The notes: a model not told the origin generated them from the sequence alone. Positions 22,293 through 33,802 are shown, counted from the first letter of the stretch. The stretch: DNA of 64,000 nucleotides from Flammulina velutipes (GCA_011800155.1 CM022371.1:3286001-3350000); one strand, 5' to 3'. Translations and numbers: made by a program.

Positions 22293-22505
22293 GAGCAATG
22301 CATCTATTCTTCGATCCCAAATCCTCGCGCCAGATTTTCAGATTTGTACCCTTCTCCTCTTCACTAATCTTTGTCATGCATGTACAATATCTTATCACCT
22401 GTCTCCGCGACCCAGTCGCTTGAACTCATTCATGCACTCATGGGAGACGCGCAACCCGTACTGATATGTGGTGCATTCAGAATGGAACAAAACAGAGATG
22501 TTCGT

Positions 22506-23022
22506 CTACCAAAGGAAATAACAGTCAAAACCCATTGAACTTATGCCTGGGCTCATGATTTAGTCACGACCCCATATTGACACCAAATGCAGCGCGACGC
22601 TCACCGTTCTCGTTGAGGCGTCTAAGCACGCTCCGATCCGCATCCCCTTCCTCAAGGCGGATCTCAGGATCCGTCACCCTCTCTCTCTCAAAACTCGCCT
22701 CCGTGTTATTCCACCAAGACCCTTGCTTCACCTGTGTCGTGACGAGGTAGCGCGTAGTCCCCCACTCATTCCGAGTATCAACAAAGTTATAGTGAACCGC
22801 AATGCCCCCTTGTTCTCGAAAGTCCTTGTCAATGATGAGGAATACGGTTGGACTCATTGTGACATCCCCGGGTATGATAGAGGTTGGATCGTTGCGGACT
22901 TTGTTTGCCCAGCGCGCGCCTTCCTCGAGCGATAGAATATACCCCGCGATGATGGTGTCTCGAGGTCGAGCATCTGGGTGGAGGGGCAAAGAGGACTGGG
23001 ATTTGGTTCGTACGTCGGTCAT
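22506..23022 (-). CDS. AGY/WAN family copy A5
   Basis: An intact copy on the opposite strand to A1-A4. It has MTDVRTKSQSSLPLHPDARP, then RDTIIAGYILSLEEGARWAN, MSPTVFLIIDKDFREQGGIA, TTRYLVTTQVKQGSWWNN, RERVTDPEIRLEEGDADR and, after a 59-nt phase-1 intron, GISSMGFDCYFLW. The tail is one residue longer than in other members. An upstream in-frame ATG would add 12 residues, but the family start is MTD. It is tail to tail with A4. The function is unknown. Confidence 0.7.
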
Positions 23023-23181
23023 GGTGGTTCGAGTTAGACGAAGCGATTCCAGCCACAATAGTACTTATAACTGCGATTGTGTATACTATCCGAAGAGCAT
23101 CATCATTGACTTTAGGCTGACGCGACTGTGCAGTGCAGGTATATTCATATGAACGAAGACTTGTTGGTCTCTCTACTATAT

Positions 23182-24351
23182 CTACGCAAGCCCAGCAGCT
23201 TTCATGGCCTTCAACATCTCAACACCAATCTTGGCCGGGCTGTCGGTAACAACGGCACCCGCCTTCTCCAGCGCAGCGACTTTATCACTTGCAGCACCCT
23301 TTCCACCAGCAATAATCGCACCTGCGTGTCCCATGCGACGACCAGGAGGAGCTGTCCGGCCAGCAATAAAGCCGACGATGGGCTTCTTGTGGATGTTGTA
23401 TTTCTCGAGGTATTCGGCCGCTTCCTCCTCCATTGAGCCACCAATTTCACCAATGATGACGATTCCTGTTGTGGTGTTAGGTTATCGTAGATGGGAGAAG
23501 TAAAGGAACGTACCCTCGGTGTTGGGATCCTGCAAAAAGACCTTGACGACGTCAATGTGCTGGGTTCCAGGGAACGGGTCACCTCCGATGCCGACTACGA
23601 GACTTTGGCCAAGTCCGACATCGGTAGTTTGCGCGACAGCCTCGTAGGTGAGGGTTCCGGAGCGGGAGACGATACCTGTGGCAGCGTAAGTAAAAATTTG
23701 CAAGAAGGAGAGTGGCGCGCACCAATCTTTCCGGGTGTATGTATGTGCCCCGGCATGATGCCCATTTTGCAGCCAAGGGGGTTGATGACACCCGGGCAAT
23801 TGGGGCCCACCAGACGACTCTTGTTCTGGCTCTTGAGGGCGTTCATGACCCGAATCTCGTCGGCCTGGGGGATGCCCTCGGTGATACAGACAATGAGGCC
23901 AATTTCGTTCTCGATAGCTTCGATGATGGCGTCGGCTGCGGTGGGCGGGGGTACGTAGAGGACTGTAGCGTCGGGGGAAGTTTCACGGACTGCTTCACGA
24001 ACAGAGCCAAATACGGGGAGGCCGAGGTGGGTTGTGCCAGCCTTTTTTGGGGATGTTCCGCCGACGAGACGGGTGCCGTATTCGAGGGCTGCTTTCGAGT
24101 GGAAAGTACCCTGGGGACGGTCAGCGAGGCCAAAGGAGCCCTAGAGCACATACAGTCTTGCCGGTAAAGCCCTGAACGAGGACTTTGGTGTCCTTGTGAA
24201 TCAAAAGGTTGTTTATGGTGCTTTCGTACGACTGGCGCGTCGAAGTCGACGAGAACGGCCTGCGTCCATCTGAAAAACGGTCAGTGTTATAGATACGAGC
24301 GTGGCGAAGAGACGAACTAGACAGGATAGATTGACCGACGCGGCGATACAT
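23182..24351 (-). CDS. LSC1: succinyl-CoA ligase (ADP/GDP-forming) subunit alpha, mitochondrial
   Basis: The TCA-cycle enzyme that makes ATP or GTP from succinyl-CoA. The N-terminus is a mitochondrial presequence ([21 protein letters not shown]). The CoA-binding Rossmann domain has [36 protein letters not shown] and [13 protein letters not shown]. The ligase domain has [59 protein letters not shown] and the phosphohistidine loop [16 protein letters not shown]. It ends MKAAGLA. Introns interrupt after GKT, KIG and NTEG. It is full length and conventional. Confidence 0.96.
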
Positions 24352-25245
24352 GGTGGTAGAGGATGAGGACGGCGGCTGTACCCGGGATAACGTGTGTGCG
24401 TTTGTTTGGAAAGCACATCTGATTCTTGGGCTTGGACGTGGAGGTGGAGGCGGGAGTCCGGTGTTTGCATGGAGTGAGAGGGCTCTGAGGATAAAGATAT
24501 CGGATACGGGTCAGCCAGTCCATCTAGAACCCACATCTTTCACATCGGACTTCCGGCCGGCACTTCTTCTTTCTTCTCTCTATTCATCGTGACCTTGTAC
24601 TTCCGGTCCTGCCCTATGAATACCCTCAGATCGGCACCAGGAGCTTGTACATTGACGCGACATTCCAAAATGCTTGAGTCTGACTTTAGAGTAGAAGACT
24701 GCGCCTTTCATTTCGGCGCCACACACTCGACTGAGGGTTACACTGAGTTTTCCCACCGTCCACTTTGACTCAACTCTGTTTCACGCGATCTGCATACCTC
24801 CGCTTCGATCTAATCACACTGAGCCTCTGCCATGCCCTTCAAGCATTATGGCCGTCCAGGGCTCGTATTATCCCTGCGCACACACGTCTATGAGGCACTG
24901 CCCTCGCTTGATGGCCTCTGGTTACTGCAACGAGGCAAGTTACGTCTGTAATCTCTGGCCCATCTATGGCGCATCGCGCGATATGAAACGTCGATCCGAT
25001 ACAACGACAATAGTTATCCAGCCATGATACACGTTTATCATATCGGTCAAGCACACGAGGGGGCACGCTTGCACCAGTACGTCGTATGTCCAACACGTTT
25101 TCCCTTCATTTACACAATCTCGTAAGCCCATCGCCGTGTTTGGCTTTGCCTCGATGCGACCTCCAGGCGACGCACATTAAAAGCCTTGGACGCAGCTTTT
25201 TCCATATACAATTTTCTGATTCATTCTCCTCACTTGCTCTCTACG
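24352..25245. other. long divergent intergenic region
   Basis: About 890 bp separates the starts of LSC1 and the WW-like membrane protein. No gene, tRNA or repeat is recognised. Pyrimidine-rich tracts precede both starts, and a CGCCACA heptamer occurs at 24717-24723. It probably holds two separate promoters. Confidence 0.4.
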
Positions 25246-28237
25246 ATGACCTCTCCAAGTCCAAGGTCGTCTATCCGTGCGCGCATGGGCCATGCCATCC
25301 GCAGGACCTCCTCCATACTCTCCGTCGCCCGCCCCTCTACTCCCTCCGTCCATGCCGACTCTGCCTCTGCGAAAAGCGTTGACGCTCCCTCCCAACTTGT
25401 TCTCCCTCCCAACCCTCCTTCCACCGATAACAACAACCACACCGCTCCCAGTCCCATCGCTGAGTCCCCCGTTCGCGAAGCCGCAGAGACTCAGGCTGCG
25501 GCTCTCGGTCCGTCACCTCTCCACACTGCGGTCGTGCATGATGAGCCCGAGGACATGCAACCCCACGAGGTAACGAGTACGACAGACGAAGCAAAGCCAG
25601 TCACAGAAGACTCAAAGGCAGACTCTGTACACGTCGAATTCGATCGTCCCCCTCAAGAGGCGGACAAGGTGTCCATCAGCACCCAGGTCAACTTTGAGGA
25701 GGTCGCACCAGAGCCCGTCAAGGTCGAAGAGCCTGTCTCCGAAGCAGCATCTATCCTCTCACCTCCTCCGCCTCCCGCACCTGACGCCATGGCAGAGGCT
25801 TCTTCATACTTTGAGCAACGTCCCGCTCCTGAAGAGGTCGACGAGATCACCTCGTCTCAGACAACACCACGCCAGTTGTACGAGCCGGAGACCACCCAGT
25901 CCTTCTCCGCCGTAACGCAACCCGAGCAGCCACCTGCTGAGCCTGTTCCAGTCACCATGCCGGTATATGACGTCCCCGCAGCCTCCGTTTGGGGCGGTAG
26001 CTACCAATCCACGAATGGCTCTACCGATTTCTACGGAAAGACCGCAAGCTCCAATGGCGATGTTCAGCATGACAGAGAGTCGGTTCGGTGAGTTTTTGCC
26101 TGGCTGCTTAAGTAGTGCTGTATTCACAAACGAACGACTAGGATGCCGGTCGAGGATCCATTCGCAGATCCCGTTCCTCCTATTGTGGTCACCACCGAAG
26201 AGGAACATCGTCAAGAGATGCCTCAGTGCGTCTTATAATCCTTTCGTTAAAGTCTATGCTGACTTTACATTGAAGACCTCAAGTCATTGAACCAGAGCGT
26301 CAAGAAGCGACCGCACCAGTCGTGCTCATGCCTTTGCCACCAATGCAGGATGTTATCGCCCAAAGGTACATTTCCTCTCTATCTGCCTCTCCATACCGTC
26401 TGACTGGCCATATAAGGTCAATAAGAGGAGAACCGTCTCTGCAGAGCTTCAGCCGAGACGCTTACAACACAGAGTACGTCTTTCATTTCAATCCTCATGG
26501 ACCCAATTAATCCCTCTGCAGCGAGAACCAGCCCCTACTTTCAAGGCCCGCAGTCTCATATCTCGACTCGCACAACCCCACCCGTGTCAACGTCTCCCCT
26601 CTATCTGCTACCCAGAATACGGCCGTCTGGGTCGTCCCAACGCCGTCCGTTGCCCCTCGTCTGCACGAACTCGGCTGGATAGAGTACGTCCTGCCCGACA
26701 CGTCCGTCTATTACGTGCACCCAACTCTGCGCGGGACGACCGACATCGACTTGCGGAACGCCAAGAAGCTCGGAATCGTCACGTCTTACTTTGAGCGATA
26801 TAAGGATGGGGCGCCGGTGGGCTTGGAATTGTGGCTCTGTGAGAAGGTAGATAACAAGAGGCGGGATACGGCGTTGGTGGAATGGTGGGTTGATCATGCG
26901 AAGAGACATGTCTCGTCTGAACAGCCTCGGGATGGGAGGTTGAGGGTGAAAGGTGCCGACGATGGTATGTTCGACGTCTCTTTCGCTTTGGTCTAGACTA
27001 ATGTAGTCTATAGCTCTCGACTTGGAGTATCGCTATTGGTCGTTTATGGAGTCTCATCCCGCCCATGTTGCCATACCTACCCATGTACGCGAAGAGGCGA
27101 TGGATGTCTTGACTTGGGCGTGGACAGGTTTGTTCTTCCACTTTCTTCAATCTTGGGCCTTACTGATGTTTGGTTGTAGAACGGCTTTTGCCTTCACAAC
27201 GTGCTCTTCCAGCACCATTCAGCCAAGACGAATGTCAAGAGATCATGGCTCTCCTTCGTTCCTTTGGAGGTGAGTTATAGCCAACATGAATTGGGTCACT
27301 CGTCTCAATGTACGTACCTCAGAAAACCAAGGGGCAAGCAATGGCACCCAAAGTGTTATCCAGAACCGCCTCATTGCCAGGATCCTTCTCCGTCTCAGTT
27401 AGTCTCGTCCTATCTTTTAATATCATCAAAATATCTAACAAGCAACCCACAGTCCAATGGCGCCAGGTCAACTTCCGGCCCAACAAAGCTCTGCCCAAGC
27501 TCCCAGCAGGAAACGCACCGTCCACCCCTACACCTCGCAACACCATGCGTCGCGCAATGGTAGACTTTATAATCTCCTGCGTATGCCTCGGGATTCCCTA
27601 CCTCTTCTACAACCGTTCGCACCTCCGCCGAATAGACGAAGAACACGGGATGCGCAGTGGGAACGGCGCCGGATCGATGCTCATCGTCGGAGCCTGCACA
27701 TGCCTTGTGGTAAGTCGCTCGTTATCTGTGTGCCCGTCGTCCTTAGGACTTTTAAGGCTGCTATTGTGTTGAGCGCCTCGGTGACGTTCCTTTCCTTGCC
27801 AGGGCTGGACAATGTTGCGCGGGTTGCGGGCCTCATCGCTGTTCTCTTTTCTACGTTCTCTATGGCGTCCACGGTTGTTGCCTTATTCAAGTATAAGGCG
27901 GACGCGGAACGGGCTGTTTCTCTGGTAGGGACTGAGGGCCTTTTAATTATTTCGGTGAGCCTTTATTTTTCCCTTCTTTTTTGGGTATCGGTTTTCTGAA
28001 GAAGGAGGTTGGGTTTAGAGACGACATATTGTATTTTCTCTCCCGCTCGTGTTCCTTTCGTACGCTGTCATCGGGTTCGTGACTGGGCTCGTTCTGTATT
28101 CTTTCCGTGGGACGATCTCGGGCGGTATTGGCGTTGGCGAGCAACGGTTCCAGGAATACACGAGCTGGGCGGTTGTCGGCGTGCTTGGGGCGCTTTTGGG
28201 TGTGTTGACGACGTCTATCTTTCTCATGAGGCGTTGA
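25246..28237 (+). CDS. multi-pass membrane protein with WW-like domain, fungal-specific
   Basis: A large spliced gene of about ten exons. Residues 1-280 are disordered and Ser/Pro/Glu-rich (MTSPSPRSSIRARMGHAIRR..., with a PPPPPPAPD run). A WW-like module follows: LHELGWIEYVLPDTSVYYVHP. Next is a charged segment, LGIVTSYFERYKDGAPVGLELWLCEK. The C-terminal part has four or five transmembrane helices: FIISCVCLGIPYLFY, IVLSASVTFLSLPGL, VAGLIAVLFSTFSMASTVVALF, IVFSLPLVFLSYAVIGFVTGL and WAVVGVLGALLGVLTTSIFL. It ends MRR at 28237. A possible ATG 60 nt upstream is less likely. I know similar proteins in basidiomycetes but no function. Confidence 0.7.
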
Positions 28238-28735
28238 ACTTGAAGGTGTTTGTATTATTTAACGATTGATGTTGTTTGTGTGTACTTTCGATGTTGTTAT
28301 TGTACGTGCCCTACGAATTTATGATGTTTACTCATGAAACTGTCTCGTGGTTCTGAAGTACGGAGAAAGTTAGGCACTTTAAGTTCTGAGTTTCCGAGGA
28401 TTTCCAGTCGGTTTGGAAGGCGCTCCATCAGCAGAGTATAAGGTGAGATAATCGTGGTCTGGCGTCGGAGGTTTGGCTCTTGAGGCAAAGGTACATTTGT
28501 GTGGCGCAAATCGCATTCTTGGACACTTTCACTGTGAAGCTACACTATCCCTGATTAAAATGATAAGCATCACCGTAAGATACAGTATCCTATCTTTGAA
28601 CAGGAACACGGCATGTGTCTAGTCAGCTGCTCTTGAGTATAATATGGACTCTCGAGTCGGGCTTGAATCTCCCTTTTAATAAGCGTCGTGGAAGTATAAG
28701 AACCTTGGAAGCTAGTATGATTGAGTTAACGAACC
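28238..28735. other. intergenic, no gene seen
   Basis: About 500 bp between two plus-strand genes. It holds only short frames on both strands and a TGTGGCG heptamer at 28500-28506. No RNA gene or transposon end was recognised. It is presumably the 3' UTR of the upstream gene and the promoter of the secreted protein gene. Confidence 0.35.
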
Positions 28736-29192
28736 ATGAAGCTCTTCCTCTTCCTCCCACTGTAAGTCATATCCACTCTACCTTCTTCATACCCCAAAAC
28801 TTTCCCAGCTTCGCCACGCAAATCGGCGCACTCGTCTTCAACGTTCCCTCAAATCCCGTATCAGGCGAGGAGACCACCATAAGCTGGACGAACGACGCAA
28901 GGGACTACACCCCATGGAGCATCTTTCTCATGAACGCCAGCGAGACAGCGTTTGGGCTGAAAGGCTTTTTGGCGCACGAAGTAGATGCTAGCGCGTTGAG
29001 CATTACGCTGACGCTTCCCGTACTCCCGGAGACCGAGTATCGGTATATCTTGAAGGGCGTGCGATCTGAGTGAGTCTTTTGCGTGGGAATGGAAGTTGAA
29101 CAATAATAATGATTTGTAGTAACGTCGATTGGCCAGTCGGATGGAGCCCGGTCTTTGATATCGCCCAGCCTCAGCTTTGGAGCTTATTGTGA
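28736..29192 (+). CDS. small secreted protein, Kre9/Knh1-like (Ser-Thr-rich GPI family domain)
   Basis: Three exons: a 26-nt first exon coding MKLFLFLPL, then LFATQIGALVFNVPSNPVSGEETTISWTNDAR..., then DNVDWPVGWSPVFDIAQPQLWSLL. The short first exon supplies the signal peptide (MKLFLFLPLFATQIGA). The mature part matches the Kre9/Knh1 N-terminal beta-sandwich pattern: VxxPxxxVxSGxxxTIxWT, WSIFLMN and ALSITLTLPVLPETEYRYIL. The family acts in or at the cell wall (beta-1,6-glucan related in yeast). With about 128 residues there is no Ser/Thr-rich tail or GPI signal, so it is probably a soluble secreted form. Confidence 0.65.
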
Positions 29193-29464
29193 GCGTATTG
29201 TATGGGTTGACAATTACTTGGTGGATGTTACGAAAGCTGTAGCGGCGTTCAATTCATATCATTGACATGGACTTGAGTCGAGAACTTGCCTCTCATTGAT
29301 ATCCCGATCCAGTTATTGTCCCTCCAATTGTGCTAGTCGACCACTGGTCATCGGTCTTGTTATTGTACGATGCGGTCTTTTCCGTGCGCTTGGATGATAT
29401 AAAAAGGATTTACCTCTGTACGAACGAATCCAGCAACCTTTGCCTTCAGTGATAGCCACTCGAC

Positions 29465-29918
29465 ATGGACTCCGCGCGACGCAGTGCTTCGCTCTTCGAC
29501 GACGAGCCCGAAATATTGGAAGAGGTAGAGAAGTACAAACCGCCGCGCCCTGTGATGCTCCAGGTGCAGGTAACGGTGCTCGGCCGTGACCTCAGAGTGC
29601 GTTTCGTCTTCGTCCTGCTCGTTTTGGTCGCTCATTTACCTTCAGGTTATCATCTACGAATATTGGGTCAAGCTCACAACATGGGCGTACCTGCTGGTCA
29701 CTCACCCACTCTCTACTCTCGCCTTCGGGTTGTTGTTGGGATACATGCTCGGGGTACGCGATCGTCGCGCGGTTGTGGATTACGCACTGACTTGTGTTTA
29801 GCTGAGGGAGGTCGTCGTTCAGAAATGTTTCGACGGGGAGAATGGCAAGGTATACTGCATGGAAGAGAGCCGTTTCTACGTGTGGCGGAAAGCAGTTGGC
29901 GGAAACCGAAAGGCCTAG
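29465..29918 (+). CDS. small single-pass membrane protein, about 116 aa
   Basis: Three exons give MDSARRSASLFDDEPEILEE... KPPRPVMLQVQ/VIIYEYWVKLTTWAYLLVTH.... The hydrophobic stretch is PLSTLAFGLLLGYMLG, then LREVVVQKCFDGENGKVYCMEE and FYVWRKAVGGNRKA*. Introns are 77 and 48 nt with good borders. There is no known domain. The tail (KCF, a later cysteine, YVWRK) resembles the membrane protein at 18167-18578 in both order and spacing, perhaps a distant paralogue. Confidence 0.6.
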
Positions 29919-30045
29919 AGAGACAACGAGAAAGAAGACGAGTTCCAATGAGACTATATCATGTATATCAGACTCGAATGTGGAGTAACTTAGCGCACTG
30001 ACATCGTTCGTTGTACTGAACCAATGACCTGAGATATTCGTAAAC

Positions 30046-30140
30046 ATGAAGGCGAGACGTACGCCGATCCTCTTCGCCTTCATCGAGGCAAAGCTGCGGC
30101 TCCCACACGAGCTCCCTCCCCTTCGACTCTCGTCAGTCGG
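30046..30140 (-). pseudogene. relic of an A4-type AGY/WAN gene
   Basis: On the minus strand this short piece still matches the RELVRDPKLRLEEGEEDRR segment of A4 at the DNA level, with several changes. Nothing of the N-terminal half or last exon is recognisable. Its place next to the inverted spacer copy mirrors the A3-spacer-A4 order at 20.7-22.2 kb. Confidence 0.6.
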
Positions 30141-30164
30141 AAATCCTGTGTATACATATCAGAC

Positions 30165-31110
30165 TATCTTGTCATACTTTGGTTGTATGGCTTACCATTC
30201 GAGAGAGATAGCAATGAAAGTCATACCTAGACGAGGCCATGGACAGTTGTAGAGTAGACTTCTCCAATCCGTGGTGGGTGCGAGTGCTCCCATAGTATGT
30301 TCCACCATCTTGGATACGTACCTAGCACTCTCCATACAAACGAGAACAGGACTTGTTCGAGGCGGTGAGATGTTCGTGTACTGGAAAAGACTTGAGCATC
30401 ATGGTTGTTTGAGCTCAAGAGCATCCCCGGGCCGACTGTCCGTCACTCATTCTAGATCTGTGGCCAATAATTATTCTGTCGCCGCCAAACGCGGAGCTTG
30501 AAGGCGTGCAACGGCCTACTGGCCTCGAAAATGAGTGAATATGGAGGATTCTTTGACCATGACAACACAATGACTTTCAGAAGGTGTCGGCCTCTCTGAT
30601 CAAACGCGATCACGACCCCATACCGCGATCGAGGTCTCCTCAAATATATCTTAGTCTATGTAAGTAGTTGGTTGAAAAGGCATATGTCTCCAGAGAATAT
30701 CAGAAGAAATAACACCCAAACTCAATGGGAATAATTCCTGAACGGAGTTGTTCAACGTTGTCTCTCCGGAAGTTACTGAACGCCACATACCATCCTCCTT
30801 CAGACCCTCCAAGATTCGTCGATCCTCTTCGCCCTCTCTCAACTGAAGCCCCGGATCCCTAACAATCTCCCTCCCATTAGTCTCCGGCCAACTATTCACC
30901 CATCGCCCATACTTTGTCTGATGTACCGAGTCGTGGTGACTTGGTTCCGAATATTGAAATGGATGCCCAGACCTCCTCGCTTCCTGATGTCTTTGCATAT
31001 GATTCCGAGGACGGTAGGGCTCGTTTCGAGGTCTGCAGGGAGCGGTGCTCGGCCCATATTTTGTTGGCCCAGCGCGCGCCGTCTTCGAGCGAGATGGATG
31101 TATCCTGTAC
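30165..31110 (-). pseudogene. inverted duplicate of A3 plus spacer, with decayed AGY/WAN copy A6
   Basis: Reverse-complement copy of 20.75-21.7 kb. The coding part (about 30690-31110) keeps LEDGARWANKIWAEH, LETSPTVLGII, the stretch TKYGRWVNSWPETNGREIVRDPGLQLREGEEDRR and the intron/last-exon region (IPIEFGCYFF-like). Deletions and frame changes between SPTVL and TKYG, and loss of the N-terminal AGY strand, make it a pseudogene. The noncoding arm (30165-30690) is more conserved than expected for neutral DNA of this age, suggesting a recent event. Confidence 0.7.
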
Positions 31111-31469
31111 TAACCTTTCTTCGACGCCTCGTAGGATGAGGAGTGTCGGGCATCCAGAGGGAAAGCGAGGGAGGAGGGGGGTTGATTCATCCAGCGCCGT
31201 CGATGAGATAGCTAGCGTTGAGGATGATGAACAAAGGACGAAAACGGCACTCAGTGGCTGACTTGTCAAGGACGCGTTGTAGCCCGCGAGCGAGTCGCAC
31301 GTAATGCTTACAACCGTATAGTTACACATCGCCGCACACATTTTGCTCATCTCAAGCAAGACCTTGACCCTTTACTAACGTGGCGTCGTATTTCTCTTCG
31401 GAGCGCATAGTACAGAGTAGCGTATAGGTATAGATATATTGTAAGTACACATGATGATACTCACCCAAC

Positions 31470-31979
31470 TCAGAAATAATAGCACCCAAACTCAATGGGC
31501 TCGATGCCTAAACTCGCATGTCAATCCATAATGCGCACACGCCACTTTGAACACCACTTACCTCTCTGTTTGAGGTGCGCAGAGATCACGCGATCCGCAT
31601 CTCCCTCTTTGAGCTGGAGGTTCGGATCCCTAACGAGCTCCCTCCCATTAGTCTCCTGCCAGTCGTTCAGCCACGTTCCGTGGATCGTCTGGGTGGTGAC
31701 GATGTAGCGGGTGGTGGCGAGTTGATTCCGGATGTCCACGATATTGAAGTGAACGGCGAGGCCCCCCTGTTTCTTGAAATCTTTGTTGATGAGGCCGAGG
31801 ACGGTTGGACTCGTTTCGAGGTCTGGGGGAAGAGGGGAGCTTGGGTTCTTCCATAACTTGTTGGCCCATCGAGCGCCGTCGTCGACTGAGATGATGTAGC
31901 CGGCAATTATTGTATGGCGGACGACGGGAGGCTTTCGAGACGTTGGAGGGGGATGCGTGCTAGTTGCTACGTCTGTCAT
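31470..31979 (-). CDS. AGY/WAN family copy A7
   Basis: An intact subgroup II copy. It has MTDVATSTHPPPTSRKPPVV, then RHTIIAGYIISVDDGARWAN, ETSPTVLGLINKDFKKQGGLA, TTRYIVTTQTIHGTWLN, RELVRDPNLQLKEGDADR and HLKQRG at a GTAAGT donor. A TTTAG acceptor leads into GIEPIEFGCYYF. It is divergent from the ankyrin acyl-CoA-binding gene, about 255 bp between starts. No signal or membrane segment is seen. The function is unknown. Confidence 0.7.
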
Positions 31980-32234
31980 GGTCGTGCAAGTTCAAGTTCA
32001 AGTTACAGCAACTCGGGTTACTGCACTTTCAAGTGAATGATGGACCAGACCACCCCTACCAAACACGCCATTTCATTGTACGTCAGAAGGAGATTGTAGG
32101 CGACGGAAATGCACTTGTTGTTCGTGATTGCCCTGGCAGAGGAGAAACTCAATACATACTATCCCGGATACAACAAAGTGGTGGAAATTCAATCCAATAC
32201 GCCACACTTACGATCTACCCCGGTCCTATTATTT

Positions 32235-32996
32235 ATGACTGCTGCTACGATGAGTGCGCGATTCGAAAGTGCAGCCAAGTACGTTGGGAGCTCGTCGGCC
32301 AAGACGTCTACGCAAACAAAGTTGGAGCTGTATGGGTTATACAAGAGCGTGACGGAGGGGCGAACACCCAAGGGAGGGCGGCCTGGGATGTTTGACTGGA
32401 CGGGAAGAGCCAAGTGGGATGCGTGGGATGAGATGGGGAAGGTGGAGGATGGGGAGGGGCGCTATTTGGAGTTGGCGCGAGGGCTGGGGTGGGTTGAGGG
32501 GAGTGAGCAGAAGGCGGAGCAGGGGGAGGAGGAGGATTTGGATTTGGATCGGCTGGACGAGGATGATGCGACTGCGAGAGGAGGCGGCGGGGGGCTGGGG
32601 GTGAGCGTGTCGCGGATGATGAAGGAGACGGAGACGGAGGAGGCAGGAGGGATCCACGCGGCGGTGATAGCGGGGGACATGGCGGCGCTGAGGCGGTTGT
32701 TGGAAGCGGGGGCGGATGTGGACGTGTTGGACGAATATGTGAGTGCGGCGGCGGGTTGAGAGGGTTGAGCTGACTCTTGACAGGGGTACACGGCGCTGCA
32801 TCTGGCGGCTGACCGCGGGAATGTGGACGCTGTGAGGGCGTTGGTAGAGGCGGGGGCATCGAAGGGAGTGAGGGTATGTTTAAAATTTATTATAGCATTT
32901 TGACTAGTCTAATAAGAGCAGGACCAGGACGGAATGACGGCGCTGGAGGTCGCACAGGAGCTGGGGCACGCGCAGGTGGTTGCGTTACTAGAATGA
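32235..32996 (+). CDS. acyl-CoA-binding protein with C-terminal ankyrin repeats (ACBD6-like)
   Basis: Three exons. The N-terminal ACB domain has FESAAKYVGS...TKLELYGLYKSVTEG, GGRPGMFDWTGRAKWDAWDEM and GRYLELARGLGW, the standard four-helix acyl-CoA-binding pattern. An acidic linker (EQGEEEDLDLDRLDEDD) follows. The C-terminal ankyrin part has GGIHAAVIAGDMAALRRLLE, then GYTALHLAADRGNVDAVRALVE and DGMTALEVAQELGHAQVVALLE*. This domain order is that of ACBD6, which binds long-chain acyl-CoA and assists protein acylation in animals. The start at 32235 or 32250 cannot be decided. The last codons overlap the 3' end of MRPS16 on the other strand. Confidence 0.88.
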
Positions 32997-33802
32997 ATTA
33001 GACAATGTAGAAGAAAAAAGAGAGAGAGACGCACCTTTTTGTTCCAGAGCGTGCCGTCGTCGACGTCGTCCTCCTCGTTCGCTGGCTCGGACGTGGGACG
33101 CGCTTCCTCCTGCTCGTCGTTCTTGAACAGCTCGTCCATAATTTTAGACTTTTCGTCCTCGCTGAGCTCCGTGCTGTCTTCGACCTCCGAAATGAGCTCC
33201 CAGAAATCATGCATCTCCTGCTCAGGCGAAACCACCTCCTCCGTCTCCTGCGGCACCTCCTCACGCGCCTCGGGGTCGTCACCCATATACACCTGCACAT
33301 GATACTTCCCAAACGCCCTCTCAATATCCGCCCTCGTCATCCCAAGCGTCCCCAACTTCTTCGGAACCATACAATCCCCCTCCTCATGCCCCGCCCTCCT
33401 ACACCGCCCACACCGCCCCTTCACCTTCTTCCCCGCCCGCAGCCTCTCCCTGTCCGCTTCCAGGAGCGCAGGGTTCGCCTGGTACTTCCGCTTCCCATAC
33501 GGACTCTCCAAGTCCAATATCCCGCCCCTCTCAAGCATCCGCGCAACGCTCTTCGTGGGCCGCGCACCCACGCTCAGCCAGTACCGGATACGCGGCACGC
33601 TCCATTCCATCGTCTTTGTCTGCCGGTCGCTCAGCACAGCGGGCCCGAACCCAGGCGCGACTACAGGCGCGACGTGCGGGTTGTACACCCCCAGCAGTTC
33701 TTTGGGTTTCGCGTTTCGCGCTTTTCGGTTGTTTATCGCGACTAGGTGTAGGATTCGGTTGTGTCGCACTCCGTGCAGTGCCCACCGTAGTCGGATCGCC
33801 AT
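32985..33802 (-). CDS. MRPS16: mitochondrial small-subunit ribosomal protein bS16m with zinc-knuckle extension
   Basis: The N-terminal about 110 residues are bS16: MAIRLRWALHGVRHNRILHL, VAINNRKARNAKPKELLGVY, RIRYWLSVGARPTKSVARML. A long extension follows, including a CCHC knuckle (CGRCRRAGHEEGDC: C-x2-C-x4-H-x4-C) and a strongly acidic tail ending DDGTLWNKK. A 47-nt intron (33034-32988) with good borders puts TAA directly after NKK. Without splicing the frame would continue about 42 low-quality residues to 32909. The spliced stop overlaps the ACBD6-like stop on the plus strand by 12 nt. The start at 33802 was set by alignment to the MxxRLR beginning of S16. Confidence 0.88.
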
